From the NCBI GenBank assembly GCA_036971475.1, contig JBAIZL010000008.1, positions 5,683,501-5,747,500 on the forward strand: 64,000 nucleotides of DNA, written 5' to 3'. The position numbers and the translations under genes are program-made. The DNA is from Prosapia bicincta (lineage: Eukaryota; Arthropoda; Insecta; Hemiptera; Cercopidae). Below are positions 1-11,690 of the stretch, one piece after another; the stretch's first letter is position 1, and every line of letters begins with the position of its first letter. The notes under the pieces are model-generated. The model saw only the letters and a program-made list of their open reading frames with translations, was not told where the DNA came from and did not search any database.

Positions 1-1831
1 TTGTTCTTGGTGTGTTTTGAGGAAGGTCTTGGGCCCTATTTGGCACTGGAACTTTCAAGATATCGGCAATAGATTCCTTGAGTTTCCGGGTCAAAGTTGG
101 GTATTGGAGCCGCTCTTGAAGCCAGGACTCAATAAGGCTGTGGTGAATTTCCATAGCAAATTTTCTTCTTGAAAGTGGTTTTTGTCCCCTTTTTACCAGA
201 TTTGTAACATAAATGACATAGGCATTCACTAATATAATGTTCAGGATGCCATAAAATACACACAAAGGCCACCGTTTAGTCTTACGACTACAAGAAATCT
301 GGTGGCACATTTGATCTAACGTGTCAACTGCTCCTTTTGTAGCATTGTAGGTTTCAATTATTTGAGGTTTTTTGGAGTCTTGATCGATGACAGGTTTTTC
401 ATGGCAGGTTGATAGTAGTAAAACCACTTTTGAGTTTTTTACTTTGTAAGAAACCATAGTTTTTTGCCCGTCAAAACAGAATATACTCGTCCCTATGGCT
501 CTGCCCTTAGGATTTTTCATTTCAGGAGGGATTTCTCGCTTATCTCTTCTTAGTGTGCCTACTATAGTGAGTTTATATGGATCTTCTAAGAGTTAGGTTG
601 CCAATGGAACAGACGTGAACCAATTGTCCATAGTTATATTACAATTGGATCCATGACAAGCCGTTGACAACTTCTTCACAAAGAATTCGGCTTGAGGTAA
701 ACCTTCGGTGGACATCGTTTTTCCTGTGTACGGTATAGCATCAACCATGTATTTTGTAGAATTGTCGCACATTAAAACTAACTTGAGGCCGTATTTATCA
801 GGTTTGTTTGGAATATACATCCTGAACTTACATCTCCCACGAAATGCAAGTAGTTGTTCATCCATAGTTAAGAATGAACCAGGTTTGTAAGAACTTCGGC
901 AGGCATTAATAAATAAATCCCAAGTTTCTCTCATAGGAGCAAAATTGTCTGTTTCCCTCCTATCAGCTCTAGTACCAGAATCATCAAAACGTAAACACTC
1001 CAACAGAAAATCAAATCTGTCACAGCTCATGGTCGCATGGTATCTCTCGCCACTGATTTCTGGGTTGAACATCTCAGAAGATGGTAGATGGTTGTCTTTT
1101 TGGGCAGCTGAAAGAATAAGTAACCCTAATAGAGCATCAAACTCAGTACCACTCATAGCACCAACAGTTTTTGTCTGAGTTTTATACTTGGTACTTCTTT
1201 CTTGGATTTTCAAGTTAGTGTAATTAACAATTTTAGATTTGATTTCGTGAGTTAAAAAAAGTCTGAAAATATTCACCGGTATTAGTTGGTTTTTTGCAGT
1301 ATCAGTGCATCCAGGTGATATATGAATAATATTTCTGGCTACTGAAGATCTATTTCCGTGAGTTGTTGGTTTGTTTGTCCAACGATGTCCATCTTTCCCT
1401 CGGAGGCTAACTGTACTGCAAACTACCAAGTGTGAATCATCTGTTGAGGTTGAGGGCCTATCTGCTTTGTTACTAGGCATACCAAATTTTTGGGTGGTTG
1501 TGATAGGTTGACTGACAGGTGAAGATGTGTTAGTAGGAATTGAAATTGGTTGCATTGCTTCTGATGAGTGAGGAACAACAGGATTTAATTCAGCAGCCTT
1601 CTTCTTTTTCCTTGCCGGTGGTAGAGGTTCTTCTTCATCCGAATTAGAAATTTCTGACAGCAATTGGTCTGCACCAGGGTTGTAGTCTGCATCGGTATCA
1701 TCACTATTTATAATGTTCTCATACTCAACTTGGTCCACTTCATAATCTGATTCAGAATCATTGTGAGATTCATCACTTGCACTCTGTTGTAAGTATTTAT
1801 CAATTTCACTTGCATTAAGTTTCCAACTCAT
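1..1831 (-). pseudogene. piggyBac transposase, one in-frame stop, C-terminus outside window
   Basis: DDD/DDE-type cut-and-paste transposase acting at TTAA. I take the ATG at 1831 (MSWKLNAS); an in-frame ATG at 1882 adds only a lysine/leucine-rich AT-rich leader. Residues 10-85 are acidic and serine-rich, as usual for the family N-terminus. Catalytic aspartates are visible in MDEQLLAFRGR (about D324), MDNWFTS (about D402) and GAVDTLDQ (about D503 and D506). The spacings of 78 and 101 residues equal those of the Trichoplusia ni enzyme (268, 346, 447). The only visible lesion is a TAA at 593-595 just after TSVPLAT. The same frame then stays open to position 1, through VGTLRRDKREIPPE and RRKFAMEIHH. 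The C-terminal cysteine-rich zinc domain would lie beyond the window. The element was probably active recently. Confidence 0.93.
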
Positions 1832-1977
1832 TTTTTTAAACTTATTAACTTTTAAACTTAATAACTTTTTTAAACTTAGCACTAAAAATACTCAGAAAAA
1901 CAAAATTCTATCACTATTCAACCAAAAACAATCCATCATGCATAGAACGGTATGCGAAAAAATCCGAACATCAAAGC

Positions 1978-2178
1978 TAAACTATCGTAATTTTTACGAA
2001 TGACTTGTAGCTGAGCTGAAATGACAAGCCGCATCAGTACAAAACGATGACTAATGCGTAAGCATACCACAGTAAGGCACGGAACTGGTTGGGCGAGTCT
2101 ATTAACGCAGAAAAAGGGGAGTAGCCAAACAAAAACAAAACGCGCTCGTAATTTTTACGATAGATTAGCTTTCTAGGG
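1978..2178 (-). repeat. piggyBac terminal and subterminal inverted repeat region
   Basis: It contains the terminal CCCTAGAAAG and two copies of a palindromic ATCGTAA...TTACGA motif about 165 bp apart. A third looser copy is the ATGCGTAAGCAT near 2053-2064. Repeated subterminal motifs are expected transposase-binding sites. This assignment is by position and family resemblance only. Confidence 0.6.
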
Positions 2179-2254
2179 TTAATCACACTAGAAAAAAACC
2201 AACATGCAAAAACCAACATGGATGTTGAAAAACATGCAAACATAAAATAATACT

Positions 2255-2370
2255 ATAATTAAATAATAGTTAACTAAGTGAATTACATAGTTAAGAATAA
2301 CTAGTTAAGTATTATCTAATTATAGTTTATTAACTGAATTCAGGGTGATTACAACAAGAAACCATAAAAT
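2255..2370 (+). repeat. Dispersed AT-rich repeat, copy 1 (tail of family with TGAATTCA..TGATTA)
   Basis: It resembles 4840-4980 (plus) and 23545-23600 (minus). Shared landmarks are a TTAGTTAAGTAATT-like run and a GAATTCA(A/G)G(A/G)TGATTA block followed by CAA. In the other two copies the block follows a GTTTTGAAACGTGT motif that belongs to the hammerhead-like inverted repeat; that part is missing here. Confidence 0.45.
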
Positions 2371-4314
2371 AATAATTCAGTATATTGGTTAATAAACTGA
2401 TCAACCAAGAAATATAAACAGAAATGGTGCCAAAGTTTGACAATAATCTTGGAGTTAATTTGAACTTTTATTTGTTACATAATTATGTTATATATTTTAT
2501 TATAATGTAGTTGGTTTAAATAAAACATATAATATTACTTTCAGAATTTTGAATATTGTAAAGGGAATTTCTAAAGAAAGGTTTGTATAAGTTGAAATTT
2601 GTAATTTTTACCAAACATGTTAGATTTAAAGAAGATGAAGTATAATAACTATTACGATGAATATTAAAGATTTGTTCCTAAGAAGTACTATTTCTTAAAC
2701 CATTTTATATAATTTCTAACTTGGAATATCACTGCCTACAGATCCTGTGAAATAGTATTGACATATTAATTTTAGGTTATGAAGAATATGTTAAAGTATA
2801 TTTAGATAAATAATATTTAACAAGGTTTAATAAATGATTCTCCACTTGGATTTTAAGATACATATAAGCTGAGATCATATTTATATTCTAAATAATCACA
2901 ACAATGTTTTATTGCATTAACAATTTAATACATTTATTAATGATATATGGTAGCCTAAACTTACTATCAAGAATCTTATTTATTTTTTTGTGAGCTAAAG
3001 TTCAGAGTTGTATGTATAACTTCATCTTCAGGTTTTCCGATCTTCTCATTAAAATTAAGCCTATTTTCTTTGACCCACATGGTTCAACACTGACATAACA
3101 TTACCATAAGATATATATTTACCTAAAATATATAACATAAATAATAAAACCTCTAAAAACATTAATAAATCAAAAGTAAGTATTTTATATTTAATTATAA
3201 AATATAAAAACAAATGGATGGCTGAGTATTTGTTCCAATTGGAATAGTAAGTGTTATAGTATTTCTTAATCTTTTAAAATTAAATTTATTTTCCTAATAT
3301 AATTTGTTTGTTTACTGCTATTGTCACTACTGCTTTGGATCACTTGGGTCAAATTAGGAGGCTTTATTTCAACCAGTCTAGAAATTTGAGTAAGCTAGAT
3401 CCATAAAAACAAATACGTTTCTTACTAGTAAGATTGTATCATTAGTGCTGTTACAGTATTATTTTTTAAAATACAGTTAGATTAATTTATAGCTTAATTT
3501 AATGAGTTGTATATCCAAATTTGCAATCAACCCAATCAGAAGTTCAGTAGTTAGCAAATTTGTTTTCCGTTTGATTTTGTGACAAAACATTTCGGTTACA
3601 CAGCTAGTTTTTCCATCAGCACATAATTTTTTATCGGTTTTATATGATAAATAAACAGGTTTTATGAAGAACTACATTTATTGTACTTATGCCAATAAAT
3701 ATTTTTGGGACAATTTATTGAATTTGGACTCAAAGTAATCTGGTTAACATAATAAGATGAAACTGACAAGTTACCTTTATTTTTATCCACTTATCATCTC
3801 TTGGGAAACTATGTACTATAAGAGTCACTCTTTAACAAAAATTTAATTACTGAGAACAATTTGTTGTCTCTCTAAATATTGAACTTTTATAGAGCTAGTG
3901 CAGAACCCATGTCTTTGAACATGCATGAAAAGCATCTGAGAAGTTATACTGGTAGTTTGAAATTGCAGTCAAGTTTTTATATATTAGAATTTTTTGTCAT
4001 AAATTACTCCGTTAACACCAAGGCATGAAAACACAGTTTTCAAAGGATAACAAATAGTATATATATATATATATATATAAAGAGAAGGGGTCTACATTAT
4101 TAGTTACATAGCATACAGTAAATCTCTACAATTTTAAAAACAGGTTTATGCAAGTAAAAAAATGAATTATATGTAATTGTTTAAAAACATTAAATGAAAA
4201 CTGTAGGCTACTTTCTATGCTGACATGTTTAGAAACCGTCATATCAATGAAATCTGGTTATGCAATAGACATACAAGACACCCAACACACGACCACGAGC
4301 GTGCACACACACTC

Positions 4315-4380
4315 TCTGTCTGTCTCTCTCTCTCTCTCTCTCTCACACGCACACACACACACACACACACATACACACAA
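4315..4380. repeat. Compound (TC)n / (CA)n microsatellite
   Basis: A pyrimidine run of TC dinucleotides passes directly into CA dinucleotides. Reading frames through it are low-complexity and are not genes. Confidence 0.95.
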
Positions 4381-4713
4381 ATCCAGACTAATTTCAACAT
4401 TCTCTATGTACTAAACACTAGTATGAAATTAACCACTATAGAATATTTGAAACAGACAAACATCACATAACAGAACAAATGACTTTGAATCTAACACCTT
4501 TTTCGAATACATAGTGCACAATATAGTAATTCTAGACTCCCACACACTCAAAAACTATGTGCCTAAAACCTTCAGTAAGGCAGTAGTAGGTAGTCTTTGT
4601 CAATGAAACGACAGTCTCGAATCGTATCAGCAAAGTATGTTGCTATAGTTTTCACTTAGTTTTTTTCAAAATAATTATAACTAAAAATTACATAACCAAA
4701 TTAATTTATAGGG

Positions 4714-4836
4714 GTTACTTGCTGGTGCGTTTTGAAACTATCGTTCCTTTTACAAAGCAAAGCCTCTACTCAAGGCTGTAGAGGCTTTGCTTCATAAAAG
4801 GAACGATTGTTTTGAAACGTGTTAGCAAGTAAGCCG
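4714..4836. repeat. Inverted repeat with two degenerate hammerhead-like folds
   Basis: The two ~55-bp arms (4714-4767 and 4783-4836) are inverted around a short centre. In the right arm, plus strand, stem II is GGAAC/GTTTT (loop GATT) and is followed by GAAA. A self-complementary ACGTGT with U-H comes next, then AGCA..AAGCC, which pairs with the upstream GGCTT..TGCT as stem I. The 8-nt core is TCATAAAA; in the left arm (minus strand) it is TTGTAAAA and GAAA has become AAAA. The layout fits a hammerhead but the core is degenerate. A related copy is at 23620-23662. Confidence 0.4.
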
Positions 4837-4839
4837 TAT

Positions 4840-4980
4840 GTATTCACTTAGTTAAGTAATTTTTAATTATAATTTAATCAGTGAATTCAAGATGATTATA
4901 TCAAGCAAAAATAATTACTTATGAATTAGTGAATTACTTATAATCAGTGAAATCAAAATGATTACAGTAACTAACCTTAA
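4840..4980 (+). repeat. Dispersed AT-rich repeat, copy 2
   Basis: It follows the hammerhead-like inverted repeat directly and carries the CAGTGAATTCAAGATGATTA block, with a partial second block at about 4945-4968. It ends at the TTAA that flanks the piggyBac insertion. Confidence 0.45.
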
Positions 4981-4981
4981 C

Positions 4982-5955
4982 CTTCATGCACGCACGCCTT
5001 TTTATCTAACGTAAGTCGTATTTTATACAACATCTCGGTTTTCTACATTTTCCTTAACTTTCAATCGAGTTATTAAAAGTTTGGTCTTACCAATGAAAAA
5101 ATTACTTGTGAGTTGACCCCAGCAATGTTTATCAGAGCAAAAAATAATGCAACTGGCCATCTTCTTGTCCTCCGGGCAACGCTATATGTAGCACAAAGCT
5201 ACATTACTATCAACTCCACCTTTCGTTCTGTTGTACTGCAATATAATTTCTGGCTTATTTGTTTGTTCGTCAACATCATTTGAGTCGTGCATAGTCGAAA
5301 TCAATATTACAGCTTAATTTTTTTTTGTTGTGTATGAGACCATGGTTCGATCATTCTGGAACCCAAACAAGGAAGTACCTGGCTGATTGGTTTTATTAGG
5401 CAGAAATTCTGGTGGAATTTCCCGTTTGTACTTACGTAGAGTGCCAATCACCTTCCAATTCACTTTCTGAGTAATGATCACTTTTTTCAGCTTCACCGTC
5501 GCTCAGATCATCGTCACTTTCAATAAAATCAGCATTGTCAATTTCTTCATCAGAAAGATCCTGTAAAATTTTTGGAATGTCTTCCACATTCACTCCTAAA
5601 AACATGAAAATTTATAAAAATGTTGAACAAAACAAATAATTACATAATTCTTTAAAAAAATGTATATAAAAAACTTACGTTCCATCGTGGAGAAAAAAAA
5701 AACTGCCCCGAAAAAATAAAAACGTCAGAAGGCGCCTTGTTGTATTTTGTACAACAGTGATGACTGACCAGAACTAATCGCATACTGAGGCTATGTTGAT
5801 AGAATAAAGACATTGATGACAACTGATAAGAATAGGGGGGGGGGACCAATAGAAGAATAGAACGGTGATTTGAACAAATAACTACCAACAGGTTTCAACA
5901 AAAATCAAAATATTAAAACTGTTGTACTTTTTACAACAGCGCGCGTCCTTGAGGG
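4982..5955 (-). mobile_element. Internally deleted piggyBac element (MITE-like), TTAA ends
   Basis: TTAA lies at both ends (4978-4981 and 5956-5959). The right terminus read inward on the minus strand is CCCTCAAGGACGCGCGC and the left terminus is CCTTCATGCACGCACGC, 13 of 17 bases alike. Both are followed by a palindrome of the TTGTA..TACAAC type. The interior holds the first exon, an intron, the acidic N-terminus and then, after a large deletion, the C-terminal third of a transposase. At 974 bp it is far too short to encode the enzyme and must have been mobilised in trans. The terminal bases differ from the 1-2178 element, so this is another piggyBac family. Confidence 0.85.
5080..5685 (-). 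pseudogene. piggyBac transposase remnant with intron and internal deletion
   Basis: The ATG at 5685 begins a 7-nt exon (ATGGAAC). It is followed by an 83-bp intron, 5596-5678, with donor GTAAGT and acceptor TTTTTAG. Exon 2 continues in frame as an acidic stretch (VEDIPKILQDLSDEEID...). Near 5470 this runs straight into the C-terminal part ([18 protein letters not shown], then [10 protein letters not shown]), but in another frame. A stop follows at about 5312, then the conserved TKGGVD block and, in a shifted frame, RRWPVALFFALINIAGVNSQ. The middle of the protein, including the first two catalytic aspartates, is absent. Confidence 0.85.
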
Positions 5956-5959
5956 TTAA

Positions 5960-8900
5960 ACAAATGAATCTATCTGAATTTTGAGACTTAAAATTTTTCA
6001 ATAGTAGAAAGATATCAATCTATAAATTGCTAAGTGAACTTTGCAGTATCAGTGATTGGATATTTTAATGTTTTAGTTTTTCCCCAAAATAACCATTTTG
6101 AAGGAAATTACTTAATAATCCCAAGAATATTTCTTCTTTAGAAAAAGGTCTTTTATATACAATATATTTTCTATTTTTTTACAATTTTGTTTTTTATGTT
6201 AAAATAATATTTGCCTGGACTTCAATATTTTTATATTAAAATTTAAATGAACCAAAAACTAATTGAGGGAGTCAGACAAACCAATAAAAATAGAGAAGAG
6301 ATCTCCCAGTATTAGGTGTTATAGTCTATGCGGGTCATGTTTGGTGTGCTAATATTTACTTGCAAGGTGGGAGCCATTTAGTGGAATATTTTTTAACATA
6401 AATTACAACAGATTTGAAATCTTTTAGACATAAAATAAACTTCAGTTTATAATAAAGTTTATTTTAACATTTCAAAATGTAGGTATTATTTGTTTCACCA
6501 TGGTATGCCAAATCGAAATGAAAAAAATAATTTTCAATAAGCTATATGTCAATAATTTTTCTACTCCTAACCTATGATTTGGAAAAAATATTAAAATTCT
6601 CATTTAGTAAAGAAAAATTTTTACTAAAGAACTCTATGAGTAACATTTATCATTTTTATAAAATAGAAATTATATACTCAGTAAATATTATAATGAATAT
6701 TACGCCTTCGGTTCATTTCAATTACAAAACATAATTTCAGAGTTCTTCTTTGAATAATAATAACCAGTTCCTTTGAAGATTTTAGCAAACAACTGACAGT
6801 TACATCTTAAGTCAGTAATATAACATTCTTCAAATTATTAACTTATATTATTTTGTAAAATAGATAAAATGTGATTAAAATATGCTTTAGAACTTAATTT
6901 TTGTTTTTAAGCTCTGTCAACAATTGAGGTGTTTTGAAGACAAAATATGATTTTGAGTCACAATGTTAAGATTTGGTTTTACCTTATGATATTGTCACTT
7001 CATAAGAATAAGTTTAAAAATTTTACTATTAGTTTAAGAAATAAGAACATTTTGACATATTTTCTTGTGAAATGTCTGATTTGGATAATCTTATTACAGT
7101 ATTACAATGTATATTTTTCCAAGCATAGATATCGATTTTTTTTGTAATACTTACAAAGTACTATTTTTGTTTGTAGGTAAACCGCAACTAAACATTATGT
7201 AAATTTTTTAATACATAAATACATTTTCTTAATTAATGGATTTCTTTAGCATATATACTTTGTGACAGATGAAATGAATAGACAATCTGATCATCAGATA
7301 TGAGAACAACACATCTGTCAAAAATAGCAAGAAACATTTTTCTTATACAGAGAAGAATTATTGGCTTGTCTTAACTCTAACATTTCTATACCCATCATCT
7401 CAATTTAAAAAAAAACTAAATTTTGCTCAAAATTTTAATTTATGCTTGGTTAGAAGTAACACTTTGAAATTTACATTTATTAATTGCTAATTTTTGAGTG
7501 ATGTTAACTTATTAAAACAGTTCAATGTTGTTTGCATAATATATGAATAAGTTTTAATAGTTATGTAATAATGAGCTATTGTGAAATTAAAGTAAGAACT
7601 TTTGTAGAAAATAACGTATTCTCTAATGAAGCAAACTATATAGAGTAAGACAATCTTTTAAATAAGAATATATGAAAGTAACAGTTGTGTTAAAACTGTG
7701 TGATATTGAACAATATTAACTGTAATTGCTTATTTTATATTTTAAGCTTAACAATGTAGTCTATTAACATATATTTTTGTGAAGCAATTTGGGTAATAGT
7801 TGTGTTGTTTGTAATTTATCCATTATGTCATTTAATTTACAAGATTTGTGTAGAGGTATATTTACACACATATATATTTGTGTAACATTTTGAAAATATA
7901 TTTAAAATAAAATATAAAAACTAAAGAATTGTAGATGTTAAATTTAATTTTGGAAAATTAATTCAATTGATTTAATTAATGGTATGAAATATTGTTATTA
8001 AACATTTTATTTATAGAAAATGTAATTATTGAAAAATACAGATTTATTTGCTAGAGCTGATGGGTCTCTTATATGTAAAGCGGTGTATAAAAGTGTAGTA
8101 CAAGCACATTATAAAGAATTTTCGACCTTGCTATCCATAACATTCAGCGAATCATTTCAAATCAAACCTTGAACTCTAATAATATGCATGAGCTAATAAT
8201 AAAGTAAATTTTAAAAACCCCTAGTGAGACAAAATATTTTTCCATAAAAGTTTCATTTTACAAAATGTTTTATATAGGTTAAATAATGATTATCGGATAG
8301 GTTGGCTGGGATGACTAGGACACTTTGTTGATGTGATGTGAGTGGCATTGGTTTTAAATGCAGGTTTTCAATAAGCAGCTCAGACAGTGTACATACATAC
8401 TATTGAGTTAATGATGGTAAAATTAAAACAGTTAACTCCAAATCTCACTACAATTTAGTTTATTAAAACAAACACACTAGTTTATTAAAACAAACAAACT
8501 AGTTTCGATATGCTATTGTTCTCACTAGCCAAGCTCTAATAAACTTAATACTATTGAGTTTGTTAGTTTGGTATTTTTATTAACTTACTTCGCTAATTGT
8601 TTATAATACGTTCATGGAAGTCATTTCATTAAAAACTTTTAATGTAGAAAGAGCATACTTGTACGTTGGATGATTAGGATTTTGTATGAATTAACATGGA
8701 AAGAAAAAAATACCAATATTCTTAAACAGTAGACAGATTAACATTATTTTTACTACAGAAACTATTTTCAGTTGTAAATGAAATATGTACATTATACAAA
8801 TATCCTTTTTATAATTTATATGTGTTTACAAGCAATCCAGTATTTACACTCCATTTATGAAACAAGGATTACAATGTTTTGTCTCTTCAAAATTAGTACA

Positions 8901-8960
8901 GTAAAACCTCTGAATTAAAAACCACTTAAATTGCATAACCTTCATTTATAACCAATGAGA
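5960..8960. other. AT-rich stretch without recognised genes
   Basis: Short open frames here are AT-driven. A half-element resembling a pogo terminal repeat (CAGTAAAACCTCTGAATTAA) lies at about 8900-8921. A 20-bp direct duplication (ACTAGTTTATTAAAACAAAC) occurs at about 8455-8505. Confidence 0.55.
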
Positions 8961-8965
<5 letters not shown>

Positions 8966-9008
<43 letters not shown>

Positions 9009-9016
9009 AATTAATA

Positions 9017-9062
<46 letters not shown>
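8966..9062. repeat. (TA)n tract, interrupted
   Basis: Two long TA runs separated by AATAAATTAATATATTA. It abuts the retrozyme-like hairpin on its right side. Confidence 0.95.
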
Positions 9063-9066
<4 letters not shown>

Positions 9067-9385
9067 GTTAATATATTACTATGTAAGTAATTTTATCCAC
9101 CATTAAGTGCAATAATTTTACCTTGAGTGATGAGGCACCTTTCGGTCGTTGACCCAATGGTGGATAAAATTACTTACATAGTAATATATTAACTTCATAA
9201 AGTCAGTGCAACGGAAAAACAATGGATAATGTTAAATATCAAGAATATATATATATATATATATATATTTATTTATATTCAATATTGTCTATTATTATTC
9301 CGTTGCACTGTTTATAAGCTATTATATGTTAATTGTAAGCAATTATTCCCACCATTAATTAAGCCCAATCAATTTTTACCTGTAT
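9063..9385 (-). repeat. Retrozyme-like repeat unit with long hairpin
   Basis: Arms of about 42 bp (9063-9104 and 9157-9199, ATGAAGTTAATATATTAC...) form a hairpin around the conserved AAGTGCAATAATTTTACC and TGATGAGGCACC block. The GTCAGTGCAACGGAAAAA block follows, then (TA)n at 9246-9268. A degenerate second unit runs to about 9385 (CCGTTGCACTG.. in the opposite orientation). It is the same family as 15421-16690, 17905-18060 and 18909-19110. Confidence 0.7.
9125..9160 (-). ncRNA. Partial variant hammerhead motif (retrozyme-like family, copy G)
   Basis: On the minus strand, stem II GGTC/GACC with a 3-nt loop is followed by GAAA and the GGTGCCTC self-complementary block, then ATCAC. The 5' stem I strand and core are replaced by the hairpin arm, so this copy cannot fold completely. 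Confidence 0.35.
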
Positions 9386-9733
9386 GTATATATATATTAG
9401 GGATGGGCCGATTCCGATTCTCGATTTCAGGAATCGTCGATTCTAGGTGGTATCGAGGAATCGTCGATACTCGATTCTTCATCATAAAAGTGTCGATTCC
9501 GATTCCTATTTTGTTAACTATTAAAATATGCGTGTGGAGTAATTTATTACCAAACAAAATTTATTACCAAAATTTATTATATTTGTGTGGAAAAATAATT
9601 AATTACCAACTATGCCTTATTTATGTATTAGTTGATTTGAATGAATTAAATGATTAAAGTAAACGAAAATATTATTATTTATGAAGCAACAGCAATCAAG
9701 ATCGTAACCATTTCTGGTCGTTTGACATCGCTC

Positions 9734-9735
<2 letters not shown>

Positions 9736-9786
<51 letters not shown>
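9736..9786. repeat. (CT)n microsatellite
   Basis: Uninterrupted CT dinucleotides of about 50 bp inside the MITE. Confidence 0.97.
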
Positions 9787-9788
<2 letters not shown>

Positions 9789-9817
9789 CACTAAATGTCA
9801 GAACAAAACACAAAAAA

Positions 9818-9905
9818 GTACAGTAAAAACTCGATTAACCGTCACCGTCAAAACCATGGCCATGATAGTTGAGCGAATAGACGGATAACAGATACACTGT
9901 ATTAT
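9818..9905. repeat. Short inverted remnant with pogo-like ends
   Basis: The left ACAGTAAAAACTCGATTAACCGTC and the right end read inverted (ACAGTGTATCTGTTATCCGTC) share ACAGT and the TTA.CCGTC block. It may be a solo pair of pogo/Tigger terminal repeats nested in the hAT MITE. Confidence 0.35.
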
Positions 9906-10149
9906 TTCTCCGAAACTTAACCTTAATAAATTATATTATAGACAGATATCACTCTCATTGTTGAAGGTTTTGTGTAGCCTATTACATTAAAACAGAACTT
10001 TTAAAAGGTTTTGCCATATGACCAAGATGTTAACTAAATTAATGATTAGAGAACTTAGCGTGTAAGCTATTATAACTTGAAAGAATCGAGAATCGAAAGG
10101 AAAATTTTAGAATCGGAATCGAAAATTTTAGGAATCGCCCCATCCCTAA

Positions 10150-11690
10150 TATATATATATATATGTAATATATACTCGTATACACACATAGATCCAGCGA
10201 CTTTATAATTAGCCGTTTATCACAATGCAACACCATTGCCTTTTGTTTTGCCATAAATATTCTGTTCATAGCTATTCTAATCCCATGATACTATGATTTC
10301 CTTGGGCTTCCTTTCCTCTTTATCTTTTTAGGATCCATTTCCAAGTTTTTAGTAGTAATCTATCATCTGTTATGTTTCTTGTATGATCATACAAGGAAAA
10401 CTGCTTTCTTTCTACGGTGTCTGTAACTGATGTTGTTACATTCATTTTTTTTTTTATTCTGTCTGTTCTTATACAATCCTGTAATGTGTATCTACAACAT
10501 CTTCTCCAGAAACTGTTTTCTATTGGATTTATTCATTACTGTATGTTCTTATTCATTTGTATTTTCCACCAGTGTTGTAAATAGTTGTCTTTTTGTTCTT
10601 TTCTTTATATACTTATTCCACAATAATGAATTTAGTTGACTCTCTTTATTTTATCAAATACTCTTTTCCATCATTTCCATCTTTAGTCAATGTTACTCTC
10701 AGATTTTTGTATTCTTTGGTGTTTTTAACGTTTTCATCAATAGAAATAATAATGATTTTTAAAATTATATTATCTACCAGTTATACTTTGCAGCTAATGC
10801 AAACGAACATTGCTTCAATAAAATACATCTTCCTATTGAGTTACCAGGGAGGGTGCTCTACTAATCCAAGAATATGAAATAAGCAAGCACAGAATTAGTA
10901 TTTAAAAATAAATTTTCGATTTTTTATTTAAACTCTTACACACATGTGAGGATGCAAAAAAATTAACAAATTTTTCAAGGATTTATAAGTTTTTTACAAC
11001 CTAAAAAATTCAAAATATTTGTTGGGTATGATAAATTTGGAACAATTCACCTGGGTATAGTGTTGGATTAGATACACAAGTTATACAATTACAGCAAAAT
11101 TCAACAGATATCAAATTTCATAGTGTTAGCAGGTATCTAATGGGTTCTGAAAATTCATGACAAACATTTACAGACACCTTGAAGCTGCCTGTTGCTTTGA
11201 TAACAAATTGCTGACATAGGATAAGTGCAGTGTAGATGTTAATCTATAATAAGCCGATACTATCCAGCAGTTATCTTCAGTAGGATATAGATGTGGAAAT
11301 TTGTAAGTACAAGATATCGTGTTACAAGAAAAAGCAACAATGACTTGTTAAGAGGTAATTTGAGACTTGCAATGTAGACTCCTCTATTCCCCCTATTTCA
11401 CATGGTTTCTAACACATAGTAATCAAAAAGTTATGTAATCTAATGGTTACCAACTTTTAATAATTTTATCCCTTACAATTTATAAAATTATAATAATTAA
11501 TTGAAATATAACAAATTATTCATTATAAAAAATTTTGTAGTAGCAATGAAAACTACCCAAATAAAGTACTTTCCAAATTATAAAATATATATTAATTATA
11601 TATTCTGTGAACTTCAATTGTGTAACTAGCTAAAAAAATACCAAATTTGTTATAAAATGTGTCATAATTACCCTTTAAGTAAAAAATATT
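10150..11690. other. AT-rich stretch, nothing recognised
   Basis: Open frames such as 10593-10877 are hydrophobic, AT-driven and lack any family motif I know. No repeats stand out apart from the short TA run next to the MITE. Confidence 0.5.

Larger units (their letters stand above)
1..2178 (-). mobile_element. piggyBac DNA transposon, distal end cut off by window
   Basis: The element reads leftward and runs off the start of the window. Its 5' end is at 2178: on the minus strand TTAA (2179-2182) is followed by CCCTAGAAAG, the same terminal bases as the classical piggyBac inverted repeat. Subterminal copies of a short palindrome (TCGTAAAAATTACGA-like) lie near 2150-2168 and 1984-2000, which looks like transposase-binding architecture. 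Between the terminus and the transposase start lie about 340 bp of leader. The other inverted repeat and TTAA must lie to the left of position 1. Confidence 0.9.
2183..4713. other. AT-rich intergenic stretch, no gene seen
   Basis: No coding similarity is recognisable in any frame. It holds a copy of a small dispersed repeat at about 2255-2370, a short (TA)n at 4059-4078 and a compound (TC)n(CA)n microsatellite at 4315-4380. Confidence 0.6.
9398..10148. mobile_element. hAT-type MITE with TAGGGATGGG termini
   Basis: Left end TAGGGATGGGCCGATTCC; the right end, inverted, is TAGGGATGGGGCGATTCC. Subterminal repeats of GATTCCGATTC and CGATTCTCGATT follow on both sides. ATATATAT flanks both ends, which suits an 8-bp hAT duplication but is uninformative inside a TA tract. 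About 750 bp; no transposase is visible. It contains a (CT)n run at 9736-9786 and, at 9818-9905, a small inverted remnant with ACAGTAAAAACTCG at one end. Confidence 0.75.

Noticed and set aside
593..1178. Plus-strand frames at 708-890 and 945-1178
   Set aside because: They are antisense shadows of the piggyBac transposase.
8455..8530. ACTAGT palindrome after GAAA on the minus strand, like a hammerhead stem III
   Set aside because: Stem I does not pair and stem II is at best three A-U pairs; the core cannot be aligned.
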